Origin: Acinetobacter pecorum
GTDB taxonomy: Bacteria; Pseudomonadota; Gammaproteobacteria; Pseudomonadales; Moraxellaceae
Assembly: GCF_014837015.1 (NCBI RefSeq)
Contig: NZ_JACSPT010000014.1
Coordinates: forward strand, 1 to 64,000
Direction of reading: 5' to 3'
Length of the DNA stretch: 64,000 nt
The notes beneath the pieces are model-generated. The model made no database searches. It was not told where the DNA came from and saw only the letters and a program-made list of their open reading frames with translations. Positions 50,282 through 60,257 of the stretch are shown in pieces; the stretch's first letter is position 1, and the number at the start of each line of letters is the position of its first letter. The position numbers were made by a program, and so were the translations under genes.

Positions 50282-52950
50282 TTAAAAGAATTTATAAGTA
50301 CCGCGTAAGAAGTAGCTACGGCCTGTAGGGTCACCATGACGAGGGTCATAGCCATATTGTGCATTGTTGGTTGCATCAGACGCAGGTGGTTCTTTATCAA
50401 ACATGTTCTTGATCCCTGCAGTCAATTCAAGGTTCTTGAATCCTTTATATGTTCCTGCAAAGTTGTAAACCATCCATGCACCTACATCACGTGTTTCTGA
50501 AAAATCTTTATATCCACGGATATATTGTTGCTCCAGCAACATTCTCCAGTTTTCATAAGTCCAGTTCACATTGGCAATATGTTTCCAGCGAACGACTGCC
50601 GGATCATCATAAATACCTACGTAATCTTCCCATTCACCACCTGGTTCTATTTGGTAATCCATTTTGATGACATAAGTCCCATCAATTCCGAAACCAAAAC
50701 GGCCAGTCGCTGTCATTGGACTTAAATAGTTCAGACTGAGGTCGATCCCTTGAGTTTTTAGGCCACCCATATTTTGTAAGGTCGTATTTAAATACTGGAT
50801 ACGGCCATCTGGTGCATAAACAATCAGGTTGCCATAGCGATCAAGATCATCAAAAATCATATCTGGAGAGACTGTACCGACCAGATCTTCAATCTTGATG
50901 TTGTAATAATCGGCTGTGAAAACCAGGTTCTTGATTGGCTCGTAGACAAAACCGGCAGTATAAGAAGTTGACTCTTCAGGTTGTAAGTCCGGGTTACCGC
51001 CTTGTTTACGTTTAAACTGCATACCGCACTGATCGGCAAACTGAAGGTTGTTCGGTGTGCCATCAGCATTACAGAAACGCGGGTTATTGAAAGGTGAACT
51101 GGTATAGGTTTCGCTTTGCGGAGAGTTTATTTCCCATAAGCTCGGTGCACGGAAACCTGTGCTATATGAAGTACGGAACATGAGCTCTTTTACCGGCTCC
51201 CAACGTAGCGAGGCTTTCGGATTGAAAGAATCGCCAAAGTCGCTATAGTCATCATAACGTGCAGCAAGTTGAGCTTCTAACCCGGCTACGATTGGTATGT
51301 GAAATTCAGTAAATATTGCAGTGATATCGCGATCACCTTTACTGATTGGTTTGTCCGGGTCTATACCACTGCCTGGCACCTGACGGACAAGATCGGAATT
51401 TATTTTGGCTTCCCAGTCTTGGGTAGTGTAACTACCACCTACGGCAAAACCGACCTCACCTGCAGGCAATTCATAGATAGGACGGCTTAGGGTGAAATCC
51501 ACGGTAGTTGAATCTAGCGTTGCCTGATTTGTCGGACCTGCGACATCAAAAGTAGACCATTTTCCGGCATCTTCCGGTGCTTGAGGGCCAAACGGGTTGA
51601 GTGTGCCGTCATTCAGGGCTGCCTGGACTCTACTTTGGTTTAAGTAACCGCTGACGAAATTATCAGTCGCTTCGCCTTTGGCATAAGTTACACCACCGTT
51701 GAGGTCCCAGCCGTAGGCTTCACCTTCGATTCCAGCAAAGATCCGGTTGGATTCATTCTCTGATTTAGATACACGGTTGCCAGCCTGGGAACGTAAATAA
51801 AGTATTGAGGATGTGCCTGTCAAGCCGGGAATATCTGGAGTGATTCCTTGACCAGGATAGTATTTGCTGCTGTCTGGAATAGTCAGGCTACCACCCCATA
51901 CATCAGGTGCAATAGAAGTGGTCACTTCGCTTTTAGTGTAAACATATTCCGCGACCGCGTTTAATGAATCGGTAAGTTTTAAGGTACCTTTCGCTAAAGC
52001 GGAGAAGGCTTCTTCATCCGGAGTAATACCAATTAATGCCTGTGTATTCAGCAGGCAGCGTGTGCCAGAGATAAACGTATTTGGAGCATTATTACAGTTC
52101 TGGTTGTGATATAAGGGTTAACTATACCCACGCCTGGATTTGAAATATTTGCTGGAAAGCCAGCAGTCGAACCGATCGCCATCCCTAGTTCAGGAATCAG
52201 ACCGCCGCGGCGGCTGACTTTGCGGTCTTTCGCCATGATCATGTCGGACGTACGATAATCGATTACCCCATAGACGTTGAATCCTTGCTCGTCCAGATCA
52301 CCATAGCCACCGAAGATGGAAACATCATATTCATCCCCATTCTTGTGTTCAGGTAATTGAAGTCCACCAGATATGCCAAAACCTTGGTATTCTTTCTTGA
52401 GAATGAAGTTGATTACCCCGGCAATAGCATCTGCACCATACACGGCAGAAGCACCATCGCGTAGCACCTCAATACGTTCAACCATAGCGAGTGGAATAAT
52501 ATTTAAGTTAACTTCAGATGTACTGAAAGGACTGTTGGCCAGACGGCGACCATTTAATAAAATCAGGGTCTTATCGGTACCAATACCACGAAGGTTGGCA
52601 GAAGAGCCTGAAGTATTACTTTTACCAATATTCTGGGATACAGCAAAACCGGCCTGATTGGCGCTGACCCTATTCAGTGCTTCCTCAACAGTGGTGACCC
52701 CCTGATTCACCAGATCTTCAACTTTAAGTACAGTAATTGGTGATGCACTCTGTGCAGCTACCCCTTTAATAGATGAACCCGTTACTGTCACTTTTTGCAC
52801 CTTGGTCGGCTGCGTAGCGGAGTTTTCTGGTTCATCGGCTGCATGTGCCAAAGACAAACACATCATACTTAAGGTAAGCGTACTTAACTTGAGTATTGTT
52901 TTGCCAACTGTTGGAGCCCCCATAGATCCGACTAGTTTGTTTATTTTCAT
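50282..52950 (-). pseudogene. TonB-dependent outer-membrane receptor, frameshifted
   Basis: A ~888-residue receptor in two frames. The 5' part (52950-52048) has a signal peptide (SLAHAADEP), a TonB-box-like VQKVTVTGSSI, and the plug (LNGRRLANSPFS, IPLAMVERIEVLRDGASAVYGADAIAGVINFILKK split at the carboxyl end). The 3' part (through 50282) has the 22-strand barrel ending TGRSYFLRGTYKFF. They join in frame only if one base is lost or two are gained near 52108-52114 (TATATC). No stop occurs between the shift and 50282 in the second frame. It may be an assembly error, a real mutation or a slippage site. Start 52950 has AAAGGTGA upstream. Substrate unknown, possibly peptides. Confidence 0.85.
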
Positions 52951-53195
52951 CGTAAAGTTCACCTTTCTTGTTGTGTGAAGATAATGCTGTATTCTTTTTA
53001 AGCAAAGCAAGTGCCAACTTAGCTGTAATTCTTATAAAAATATTGAATATATTGAGAAATGTTTACTTTATAAGGATTTATAAAGAAAGAACTTGTGCGT
53101 CATGGAAAGCAGACAGGCTGTATTGGAAAATATAAGAAAAAATGATATTGAAAATCAGTATTAATTGTTTTCTAGTAAGTGTTATTTAGAAAATA

Positions 53196-53211
53196 TGTGA
53201 AATAGTTCACA
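53196..53211. promoter_or_regulatory. CRP/Vfr-type site
   Basis: TGTGA (53196-53200), six bases and TCACA (53207-53211) match the CRP consensus exactly; the longer palindrome ATGTGAA-N4-TTCACAT also holds. It lies in the control region between the divergent receptor and peptide-binding genes, 246 bases before the receptor start and 452 before the binding-protein start. Confidence 0.65.
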
Positions 53212-53252
53212 TTTAAAAATTCTGTAACATAGATATGAAATGGGCTGTAGAG

Positions 53253-53270
53253 AATAATTGATCAATTATT
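53253..53270. promoter_or_regulatory. 18-bp perfect palindrome AATAATTGATCAATTATT
   Basis: All 18 bases are self-complementary, with a TTGATCAA centre, and a TTGATCA-type half recurs next to it (ATTATTGATCATG). It has the size of a dimeric operator. The rest of the 712-base gap 52951-53662 is AT-rich with no supported gene. Confidence 0.5.
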
Positions 53271-53662
53271 GATCATGCTCTTAGTTATTAAAATATAAAG
53301 GATTATTTTTTTAGTTATAAATTGAAAAGTTGAGATGTGCTATAAAATGACTCACGGGTGAATTATTTTTGTGCAATATAATGAAAGTCATTGTAGGATT
53401 AATGTAATAAATATTTCGGAATTTATCTGAATAATTTTCTAAATCATTATTATTTTAAATAATTAATAAAAATATGTTTTTTGCTGTAAAAAGAACTTAA
53501 TTACTGCTTGAAACTTAGAGTGGCATGAAATTAGCTTTCAAACGCTGGAGTCATAAGATAGGCTGAGTGTTGAAAAATAAAAAACATGCAGCCAATCAAA
53601 AAAAGATAGATGCTTTCAAAAAAACTTAATCGTTTAAATAGCTTAAATAAACAAAAATAGGT

Positions 53663-55447
53663 ATGAATTTGAAATCAGCAATTATAAGGATGACAGTTTT
53701 AGCGCTGGCAGTGGTATCCGGGGAAATAACCTTAGCAAAATCACCTGCACAACCAGATAAGGTTTTAAACCTGGCTTTCGAAGCACCTGATGATGGTTTT
53801 GATATGGTCAAAACTTATAATTTTTATAGTGGTAGCGTTGCCGAGGCTATTTTTGAACCTTTGTTACGTTATGACTATCTGGCGCGGCCGGCAATCCTGG
53901 TACCAAATACCGCCGAATCCTTACCCAAGGTTGAGCAGGATGGGAAAGTCTATACCTTTAAAGTCAAGCCGGGAATCTACTTCAGCCCAGATCCGGCATT
54001 TCAGGGCAAGAAGCGTGAACTGGTGGCGCGTGATTATATCTACTCCATGCAAAGGATCATGGATCCCAAAAATCATTCTCCTTCTTTTTCTTTTATCGAG
54101 GGAAAAATCCTTGGGGCAGATCAGGTCATCCAGCAGGCTAAAAAAACTGGCAAGTTCAACTACGATGCAGCTATTCCCGGTTTAAAAGCACTAGACAAAT
54201 ATACTTTACAAATTACCCTGACCCGTTCCGACCTGAATTTTCCATATATTCTGGCCTATGTGGCTTTTAGTGGTACCGCACGAGAAGCGATCGAACATTA
54301 TGGTCATCGGGCAGGTCAGCATCCGGTTGGAACAGGGGCGTATCAATTACACAAATATGTGCCGCGTAGCCGTATTGAACTGACTGCCAACCCGAATTAT
54401 CGTGGTTTTGTCTGGAACTTTAAGGGTGATGGTTCTGAATGGGATCAACGTATTGTCAAAGCCATGCAAGGCAAGCAGATGCCGCAAATTGGCAAGATCA
54501 AAATCAGTATTATTGAAGAGGAACAGTCTCGCTGGCTGGCTTTAAAGTCTGGACAACTGGACTATGACAAACTCACTGCGAGCGGCGCCGAACAGGCCCT
54601 GGAAAATAAGCAGCTGAAAAGCGAATACAAGAAAAAAGGCATCCTGCATTATCCGAATAAAGAACCGGAAATTACCTATACCATCATGAATATGCGTGAT
54701 CCGTTAATTGGTGGGAATTCACTGGAAAAAATTGCCTTACGTCGTGCTCTCGCCTTGTCCTATAACCAGAAAGAAGCTATCCAGCAGTTGTACAAAGGTC
54801 ATGCCGATAAAGCTGAAATGATTTTGCCAGAGGGAGTGGGTGGACATGACCCGAAGTATAAAAGCAGTATTGCTTATAACCCATTATTGGCCAATAAACT
54901 GCTTGACCGCTTTGGCTATAAGAAAGGTGCTGATGGTTACCGAACCTTGCCTGATGGAAAGCCTTTGATACTAAAAATGAATTCGACCAGCTCAAGCTCT
55001 TCGGTGATTTCTGCAGAGTTATGGAAAAAGAATCTGGATGCGATCGGGGTACGAATTGAGTTCAAGGTCAGTAATTTTGCTGACAATTTAAAAGAAGCCA
55101 CCCAATGCAAACATATGATGTGGGGTGGAGCCTGGATTGCGGATTATCCGGAAGGGGAAAACTTTGCCCAGTTACTGTATGGGCCAAATGCGCAGCAAGG
55201 CAACCTGAGTTGCTATACCTCAAAAGCCTATGACGCGTTGTACCAGACCGCGATGAAACTGCCGCCGCAGCAGCGGATGCCATATTATGAGCAGATGAAC
55301 CGTCAGATGGAGGCCGATAATCCATGGATTCTGCACAATACCCGGATACGTAACTGGTTGATTCATCCGCATGTACAGGGCTTTAAAGCCCATCCGGTGA
55401 CCAGAGCAGTTTGGCAATATATGGATATTGAACCTGTTAAAAAATAA
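53663..55447 (+). CDS. Peptide ABC transporter substrate-binding protein (first copy)
   Basis: A 594-residue family-5 solute-binding protein (OppA/DppA type) with a signal peptide (ALAVVSGEITLAKS). Visible blocks are AIFEPLLRYDYLARP, PGIYFSPDPAFQGKKRELVARDYIYSMQRI split in the middle, HPVGTGAYQLHKY and RIELTANPNYRGF, all typical. It captures peptides in the periplasm. The ribosome site is poor (AGG two bases before ATG 53663); ATG 53690 is an alternative. It opens the forward operon, divergent from the receptor gene, and resembles the next gene throughout. Confidence 0.9.
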   Translation: MNLKSAIIRMTVLALAVVSGEITLAKSPAQPDKVLNLAFEAPDDGFDMVKTYNFYSGSVAEAIFEPLLRYDYLARPAILVPNTAESLPKVEQDGKVYTFKVKPGIYFSPDPAFQGKKRELVARDYIYSMQRIMDPKNHSPSFSFIEGKILGADQVIQQAKKTGKFNYDAAIPGLKALDKYTLQITLTRSDLNFPYILAYVAFSGTAREAIEHYGHRAGQHPVGTGAYQLHKYVPRSRIELTANPNYRGFVWNFKGDGSEWDQRIVKAMQGKQMPQIGKIKISIIEEEQSRWLALKSGQLDYDKLTASGAEQALENKQLKSEYKKKGILHYPNKEPEITYTIMNMRDPLIGGNSLEKIALRRALALSYNQKEAIQQLYKGHADKAEMILPEGVGGHDPKYKSSIAYNPLLANKLLDRFGYKKGADGYRTLPDGKPLILKMNSTSSSSSVISAELWKKNLDAIGVRIEFKVSNFADNLKEATQCKHMMWGGAWIADYPEGENFAQLLYGPNAQQGNLSCYTSKAYDALYQTAMKLPPQQRMPYYEQMNRQMEADNPWILHNTRIRNWLIHPHVQGFKAHPVTRAVWQYMDIEPVKK

Positions 55448-55469
55448 CTTGAGAAGATTAAGAACCAGT

Positions 55470-57272
55470 ATGAATGTGAATAAAAATACTTTAAAAAAAC
55501 TGGCCAGTGGGGTGTTAGTGGCCGGTTTGATGATGGCAGGGAGTGCATCGACATGGGCCAGCAATCCTGCCAACCCGAATAAGGTTTTAAAAACAGTATT
55601 TCTGGCAGCTGAAACCGGTTTTGATCCGGGCTATATCCATGACCGTTATTCGGCCAAGATTAACTCGGCGATTTTCGAAACCTTATATACCTATGATTAT
55701 CTGGCCTCACCGGCAAAATTAGTGCCATTGACTGCAGTCAGTCTGCCTCAAGTGAGTGCGGATGGCCTGACTTATACCATCAAAATCAAAAAGGGTATTT
55801 ACTTTGCCGATGATCCGGTCTTTGGCGGTAAAAAACGTGAACTGACCTCGTATGACTATGCTTATAGCTTGAAACGTCTACTGGACCCAAAGCTGCATTC
55901 ACCGAACAGCTGGTTGCTGGATGGCCGAATTAAAGGGCTGGACGCATGGATGGCCCTAACCAAAAAGAATGGCAAAGCCTATGAAAATCCGTTTGAAGGT
56001 ATTCAGACCCCAGACCGCTATACCTTGGTATTAAAGCTGAATAATCCGGATCAGAACTTTCCGATGTTGCTGGCACATGGGCCTGCCGCTGCAGTAGCTC
56101 GTGAAGTGATTGAAAAATATAAAGACAAGGCGGGTTGGGTCATGAATAGGCCAGTAGGAAGTGGTCCTTACGTGCTCAGCCGCTGGACACCAGGCTCACG
56201 GATTATCTTAAAACCAAATCCAGCTTATCGTGGTTTTGTCTGGGACTTTAAAGCCAGTGGTGCAGAAGATCAGGCCATTGTAAAAGCCATGCAGGGCAAA
56301 AAAATGCCTCAAATCGGCACTATTGATGTGCGTGTTATTGAAGAAGCGCAATCCCGGATGCTGGCATTTAAGAAAAATGAACTGGACCTGCTCGAAATTG
56401 AGGGCGATATCGTCGTACAGGCGCTCGATGGCGATAAATTAAAGCCTGAGCTGGCCCAGCAGGGGGTGAAGCTGTCACGTATTTTAGAGCCCTCCATTAG
56501 TTACCATTACTGGAATATGCAAAATCCGGTCGTGGGTGGTTTCGCGCCAGAAAAAATTGCCTTACGTCGAGCCATGGCAATGGCATTTTCTGTAGAAAAC
56601 ATGATCAATGTATTACTTAAGGGAGATGGAGCAAAACTGCACATGCCTATTCCCCCAGGAGTAGCAGGTTATTCACCGTCCTATAAAAGCAGTATTCCCT
56701 ATTCAGTCAAAGCAGCCAACATGTTACTCGACCGCTATAACTACAAGATCGGTGCAGATGGCTGGCGAAAGACGCCTGAAGGTAAACCTCTGGTAATTGA
56801 AATGATTGTTTACAATACCAGTCGGGGCCAGCAGCAGGGTGAATTCTGGAAAAAGACCCTGGACAGTATTCATATTCAAATGACCAGTAAGGCCATGCCA
56901 TTTGCTGAAAGTATCAAGCTGGAAAAGCAATGTAAAACCATGTTCAAGAGTTCTGCATGGATTGCCGACTATCCTGATGCTGACAACTTTATGCAGCTGT
57001 TCTATGGCAAGAATGTCAATGTCACCAACAATGCCTGCTTTAAACATCCTGAATTTGACCGTCTGTACGAACAAACCCAGAGCATGCCGCCAGGTCCAGA
57101 GCGTGATCTGCTCTACCGCAAAATGACCCGGATTCTCGAAGTCAACATGCCGGCCCTGATGCTCTATAGCAGCTACCGTAATGCCTTGACCCAACCCCAA
57201 ATTATCGGACATAAGTCCCATCCGATTCTGTCTTCAGAATGGATGTATATCGATATTAATACGAAAAAGTAA
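55470..57272 (+). CDS. Peptide ABC transporter substrate-binding protein (second copy)
   Basis: A 600-residue paralogue of the preceding binding protein. Signal peptide (GVLVAGLMMAGSASTWA), then KVLKTVFLAAETGFDPGYIHD, KKGIYFADDPVFGGKKRELTSYDYAYSLKRLLDPK split across the helix, RPVGSGPYVLSRW and LDRYNYKIGADGW. The two copies share order and spacing of motifs, so a tandem duplication is likely. They may bind different peptides but feed the same permease. ATG 55470 is chosen; the earlier ATG at 55428 overlaps the first gene and would add 14 charged residues. Confidence 0.9.
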   Translation: MNVNKNTLKKLASGVLVAGLMMAGSASTWASNPANPNKVLKTVFLAAETGFDPGYIHDRYSAKINSAIFETLYTYDYLASPAKLVPLTAVSLPQVSADGLTYTIKIKKGIYFADDPVFGGKKRELTSYDYAYSLKRLLDPKLHSPNSWLLDGRIKGLDAWMALTKKNGKAYENPFEGIQTPDRYTLVLKLNNPDQNFPMLLAHGPAAAVAREVIEKYKDKAGWVMNRPVGSGPYVLSRWTPGSRIILKPNPAYRGFVWDFKASGAEDQAIVKAMQGKKMPQIGTIDVRVIEEAQSRMLAFKKNELDLLEIEGDIVVQALDGDKLKPELAQQGVKLSRILEPSISYHYWNMQNPVVGGFAPEKIALRRAMAMAFSVENMINVLLKGDGAKLHMPIPPGVAGYSPSYKSSIPYSVKAANMLLDRYNYKIGADGWRKTPEGKPLVIEMIVYNTSRGQQQGEFWKKTLDSIHIQMTSKAMPFAESIKLEKQCKTMFKSSAWIADYPDADNFMQLFYGKNVNVTNNACFKHPEFDRLYEQTQSMPPGPERDLLYRKMTRILEVNMPALMLYSSYRNALTQPQIIGHKSHPILSSEWMYIDINTKK

Positions 57273-57292
57273 GAAAAAATCTGGAGATGAAT

Positions 57293-59299
57293 ATGAAGTT
57301 AAAGCCTTTAAAATTAAGTACCTTATGTTTAATGATGATGGGGGGGTATCAAGGTGTAGCGGCAGATACCCAAGTACAGCTGCTGCCATTATTCAAGGCT
57401 GCAGAAATTCCGTCTTTATGTGATGCCAGTCTGGCTTCCATGCAAAAAAATATCCAGATATTTGAAAATAAGAAAATTAAAGATAATGCCAAGGCAGGGC
57501 CTTATCTGGCCGAATGGGATGAGTTGCATGCCAAAGCCCGTGATTTCGGTGCTGCAGTAGGACTATATAGTAATGTCGATCCGGATCCTGCATTGCGTCA
57601 GGCAGCCGATGACTGTGAACTTAAAATCAGCAAATACCAGACCACCCTGTATCAGAATCCGAAACTGTATGCCCAGTTCAAGAAACTGAAAGCCAGTGAT
57701 CCGATTGATCAGAAATTTTTAGAAGATATTCTGGAGCAGTTTGAGAACACCGGGGTACAACTCAGTGCAGAAAAACAGAAACGACTGAAAGAAATTATTG
57801 AAGAAAGTACTAAACTGGGGCAGGATTTTTCCAAAAATGTGCGGGATAACCCTGAAAAAGTTGAATTTACTCCAGCTGAAATGAAAGGCCTGCCAGAAAG
57901 TTACATCGCAAATTTAAAGAAAAATGAAAAGGGCAATTATCTGCTTGGCTTTGATTATCCGGAATACCAGCCTTTTATGGAGCTGGCAGAAAGTGATGAA
58001 GCACGCAAACGCTACCAGACCGCTTACACGCGTCGCGGGACTGAACAAAACCTGCAATTCATGAAAAAAGCCATTGATCTGCGTTATGAAATGGCACAAC
58101 TTTTTGACAAGGAAAGCTATGCCCATTCTGCGCTTGAATTCCGCATGGCCAAAACTCCGGAAGCAGTGAACGGTTTTCTGGATGAGGTTTATGCCAAAGT
58201 TGCACCTCTAGAAAAGCAGGATGTAGAACAATTACGCCAGTTCAAGGCTGAAACTTTAAAAGTTCCAGTAGAGAAAGCAGAAATTACACGTTGGAATCAG
58301 GGTTACTGGAGTGAAAAACTGCGTCAGGCCAAATACAAGGTAGACCAGGAAAAATTGCGGGATTATTTCCCGACAGAAGCATCGCAAAAATGGTTATTCG
58401 CTATTTCTTCGGAACTCTATGGCATTGAGTTCAAGCCGGTGAAAGTCAAGGCTTGGCATGATGAAGTGGAATATTATGCGGTACATGACAAGGCTACGGG
58501 CGAATTCCTGGGCGGATTATATGTCGATAAATACCCGCGTGAAGGCAAATATGGGCATGCAGCTGTCTGGGGAGCTTATGGCGGCAGTACCCTGAATCAG
58601 CGTCGTCCGGTATCGGTACTGGTAACCAATTTTAACCGTAAGGGCTTGAATAGCAACGAACTGGAAACCTTTGTGCATGAAATGGGGCATGCCTTGCACG
58701 GGATTCTATCGAAAACCCGCTATACAGAACAGTCTGGTACCTCGGTAGAGCGTGACTTTGTAGAAGCGCCGTCACAGATGTATGAAGAGTGGGCACGCCG
58801 TCTGGAAACCTTGTCAAAAGTAGCGGATTACTGTGAGCCGGCATGTCCTCGGGTGGATGCTGCCATGACCGAGCGCTTAAAGAATGTGAAGAATTACGGT
58901 CGAGGCCTGCATTATGCCCGTCAGGCTTTATATGCCCAATATGATATGGCCTTGCATGGTAAAGATGCAAAAAACATTGAGCCTTTAAAACTCTGGCAGG
59001 ATATGGAAGGTAAAACCGCCTTGGGTTATGTCAACGGTCAGCAGTTCCCGGGACAATTCGGGCATCTGATGGGCGGCTATCAGGCAGGTTACTACAGCTA
59101 TATGTGGTCTGAGGTCATTGCCCTGGATATGCTTTCCTCCTTTGGTGATCAGCTGATGGACAAGAAAGTCGGTGCACATTATCGCAATACGGTCTTGGCT
59201 CAAGGTGGTCAAAAGCATGGCGAGCAAATGGTGAAAGACTTCTTGGGTCGTGATCCGGACAGCAAAGCTTTCTTTAATGAAATCTCTGGAAAAAATTAA
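57293..59299 (+). CDS. Exported M3-family oligopeptidase
   Basis: A 668-residue zinc peptidase of the thimet/oligopeptidase A family, with a signal peptide (LCLMMMGGYQGVAAD) that would place it in the periplasm. The zinc motif is FVHEMGHALHGIL with the third ligand glutamate in EAPSQMYEEW. M3 enzymes cut short peptides only. ATG 57293 has GGAG six bases upstream; ATG 57287 is too near it. It lies between the binding proteins and the permeases, an unusual place for a peptidase and a strong hint that imported peptides are trimmed first. Confidence 0.9.
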   Translation: MKLKPLKLSTLCLMMMGGYQGVAADTQVQLLPLFKAAEIPSLCDASLASMQKNIQIFENKKIKDNAKAGPYLAEWDELHAKARDFGAAVGLYSNVDPDPALRQAADDCELKISKYQTTLYQNPKLYAQFKKLKASDPIDQKFLEDILEQFENTGVQLSAEKQKRLKEIIEESTKLGQDFSKNVRDNPEKVEFTPAEMKGLPESYIANLKKNEKGNYLLGFDYPEYQPFMELAESDEARKRYQTAYTRRGTEQNLQFMKKAIDLRYEMAQLFDKESYAHSALEFRMAKTPEAVNGFLDEVYAKVAPLEKQDVEQLRQFKAETLKVPVEKAEITRWNQGYWSEKLRQAKYKVDQEKLRDYFPTEASQKWLFAISSELYGIEFKPVKVKAWHDEVEYYAVHDKATGEFLGGLYVDKYPREGKYGHAAVWGAYGGSTLNQRRPVSVLVTNFNRKGLNSNELETFVHEMGHALHGILSKTRYTEQSGTSVERDFVEAPSQMYEEWARRLETLSKVADYCEPACPRVDAAMTERLKNVKNYGRGLHYARQALYAQYDMALHGKDAKNIEPLKLWQDMEGKTALGYVNGQQFPGQFGHLMGGYQAGYYSYMWSEVIALDMLSSFGDQLMDKKVGAHYRNTVLAQGGQKHGEQMVKDFLGRDPDSKAFFNEISGKN

Positions 59300-59311
59300 G
59301 GAAGGCAAGCG

Positions 59312-60250
59312 ATGCTGGCATATATTATTCGACGGCTTTGGCAAATGATCCCGACCATGCTCGGGGTGATTTTGCTGATATTCCTGCTGTTTAACTGGGT
59401 AGGTGGAGACCCTGCCTATATTCTGGCCGGTAAAATGGCCAATGCGGAACAGATTGAGAACATCCGTCAGCAACTGGGTGTGGATCAACCGTATTACGTA
59501 CAACTCTGGATCTTTATCAAGCAGATTTTAACCTTTGATTATGGGGTGAGCTGGAGTACCGGGGAATCGGTGGCACAGATTATCACCACCCGTTTGGGAC
59601 CCTCACTAACCATTCTGATTCCACTGACCATTCTGCAAACTATTATTTCTATCATTCTGGCTTTGGGTGTGGCTTCGGTTCGTGGTTCTTTGACTGATCG
59701 CATGATCATGATGCTATGTACGATCGGTATGTCGATCAGTATTCTGGTGTACATCATCGTGTTCCAGTATTTCCTAGCCTATGAACTGAGCTGGTTCCCG
59801 GTACAGGGCTGGAGCGATAATTTCGCTGACAACCTTTTCAAATATGCCTTGCTACCTGTGCTGATTATGTTGGTGGTGAGTATTGCACCAACACTACGTC
59901 TATACCGTAGTTTTGTACTGGATGAAGTCAATCAGGACTATGTACGTACTGCGCGTGCCAAAGGCCTAGGTGAAAACCGTATCATGGGCGTGCATGTCCT
60001 GCGCAATGCCTCCATTCCGATTATTACCGATGTGATGGCAGGACTTCCCGCACTGCTGATCGGTGCTTTCCTGATTGAGCGTTTTTTTGGTATTCCGGGA
60101 ATTGGCCGTGAAGTTATTATTGCGGTAGAACGTTCCGATTTTCCTGTGATTAAAGCCATTACGGTCTATGTCGCTGCTGCGACCATGATATTCAACCTGA
60201 TTGCCGATCTGATCTATAAATGGGTCGATCCGCGTGTACAGTTGAAGTAG
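59312..60250 (+). CDS. Peptide ABC transporter permease, DppB-like
   Basis: A 312-residue inner-membrane permease of the binding-protein-dependent type with about six helices. The N-terminal MLAYIIRRLWQMIPTMLGVILLIFLLF is characteristic of DppB/OppB, and the EAA loop is DYVRTARAKGLGENRIMGVHVLRNASIPI split at G. GGAAGG precedes the start. It forms the channel with the next gene's product. Confidence 0.92.
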   Translation: MLAYIIRRLWQMIPTMLGVILLIFLLFNWVGGDPAYILAGKMANAEQIENIRQQLGVDQPYYVQLWIFIKQILTFDYGVSWSTGESVAQIITTRLGPSLTILIPLTILQTIISIILALGVASVRGSLTDRMIMMLCTIGMSISILVYIIVFQYFLAYELSWFPVQGWSDNFADNLFKYALLPVLIMLVVSIAPTLRLYRSFVLDEVNQDYVRTARAKGLGENRIMGVHVLRNASIPIITDVMAGLPALLIGAFLIERFFGIPGIGREVIIAVERSDFPVIKAITVYVAAATMIFNLIADLIYKWVDPRVQLK

Positions 60251-60257
60251 GTGAATT

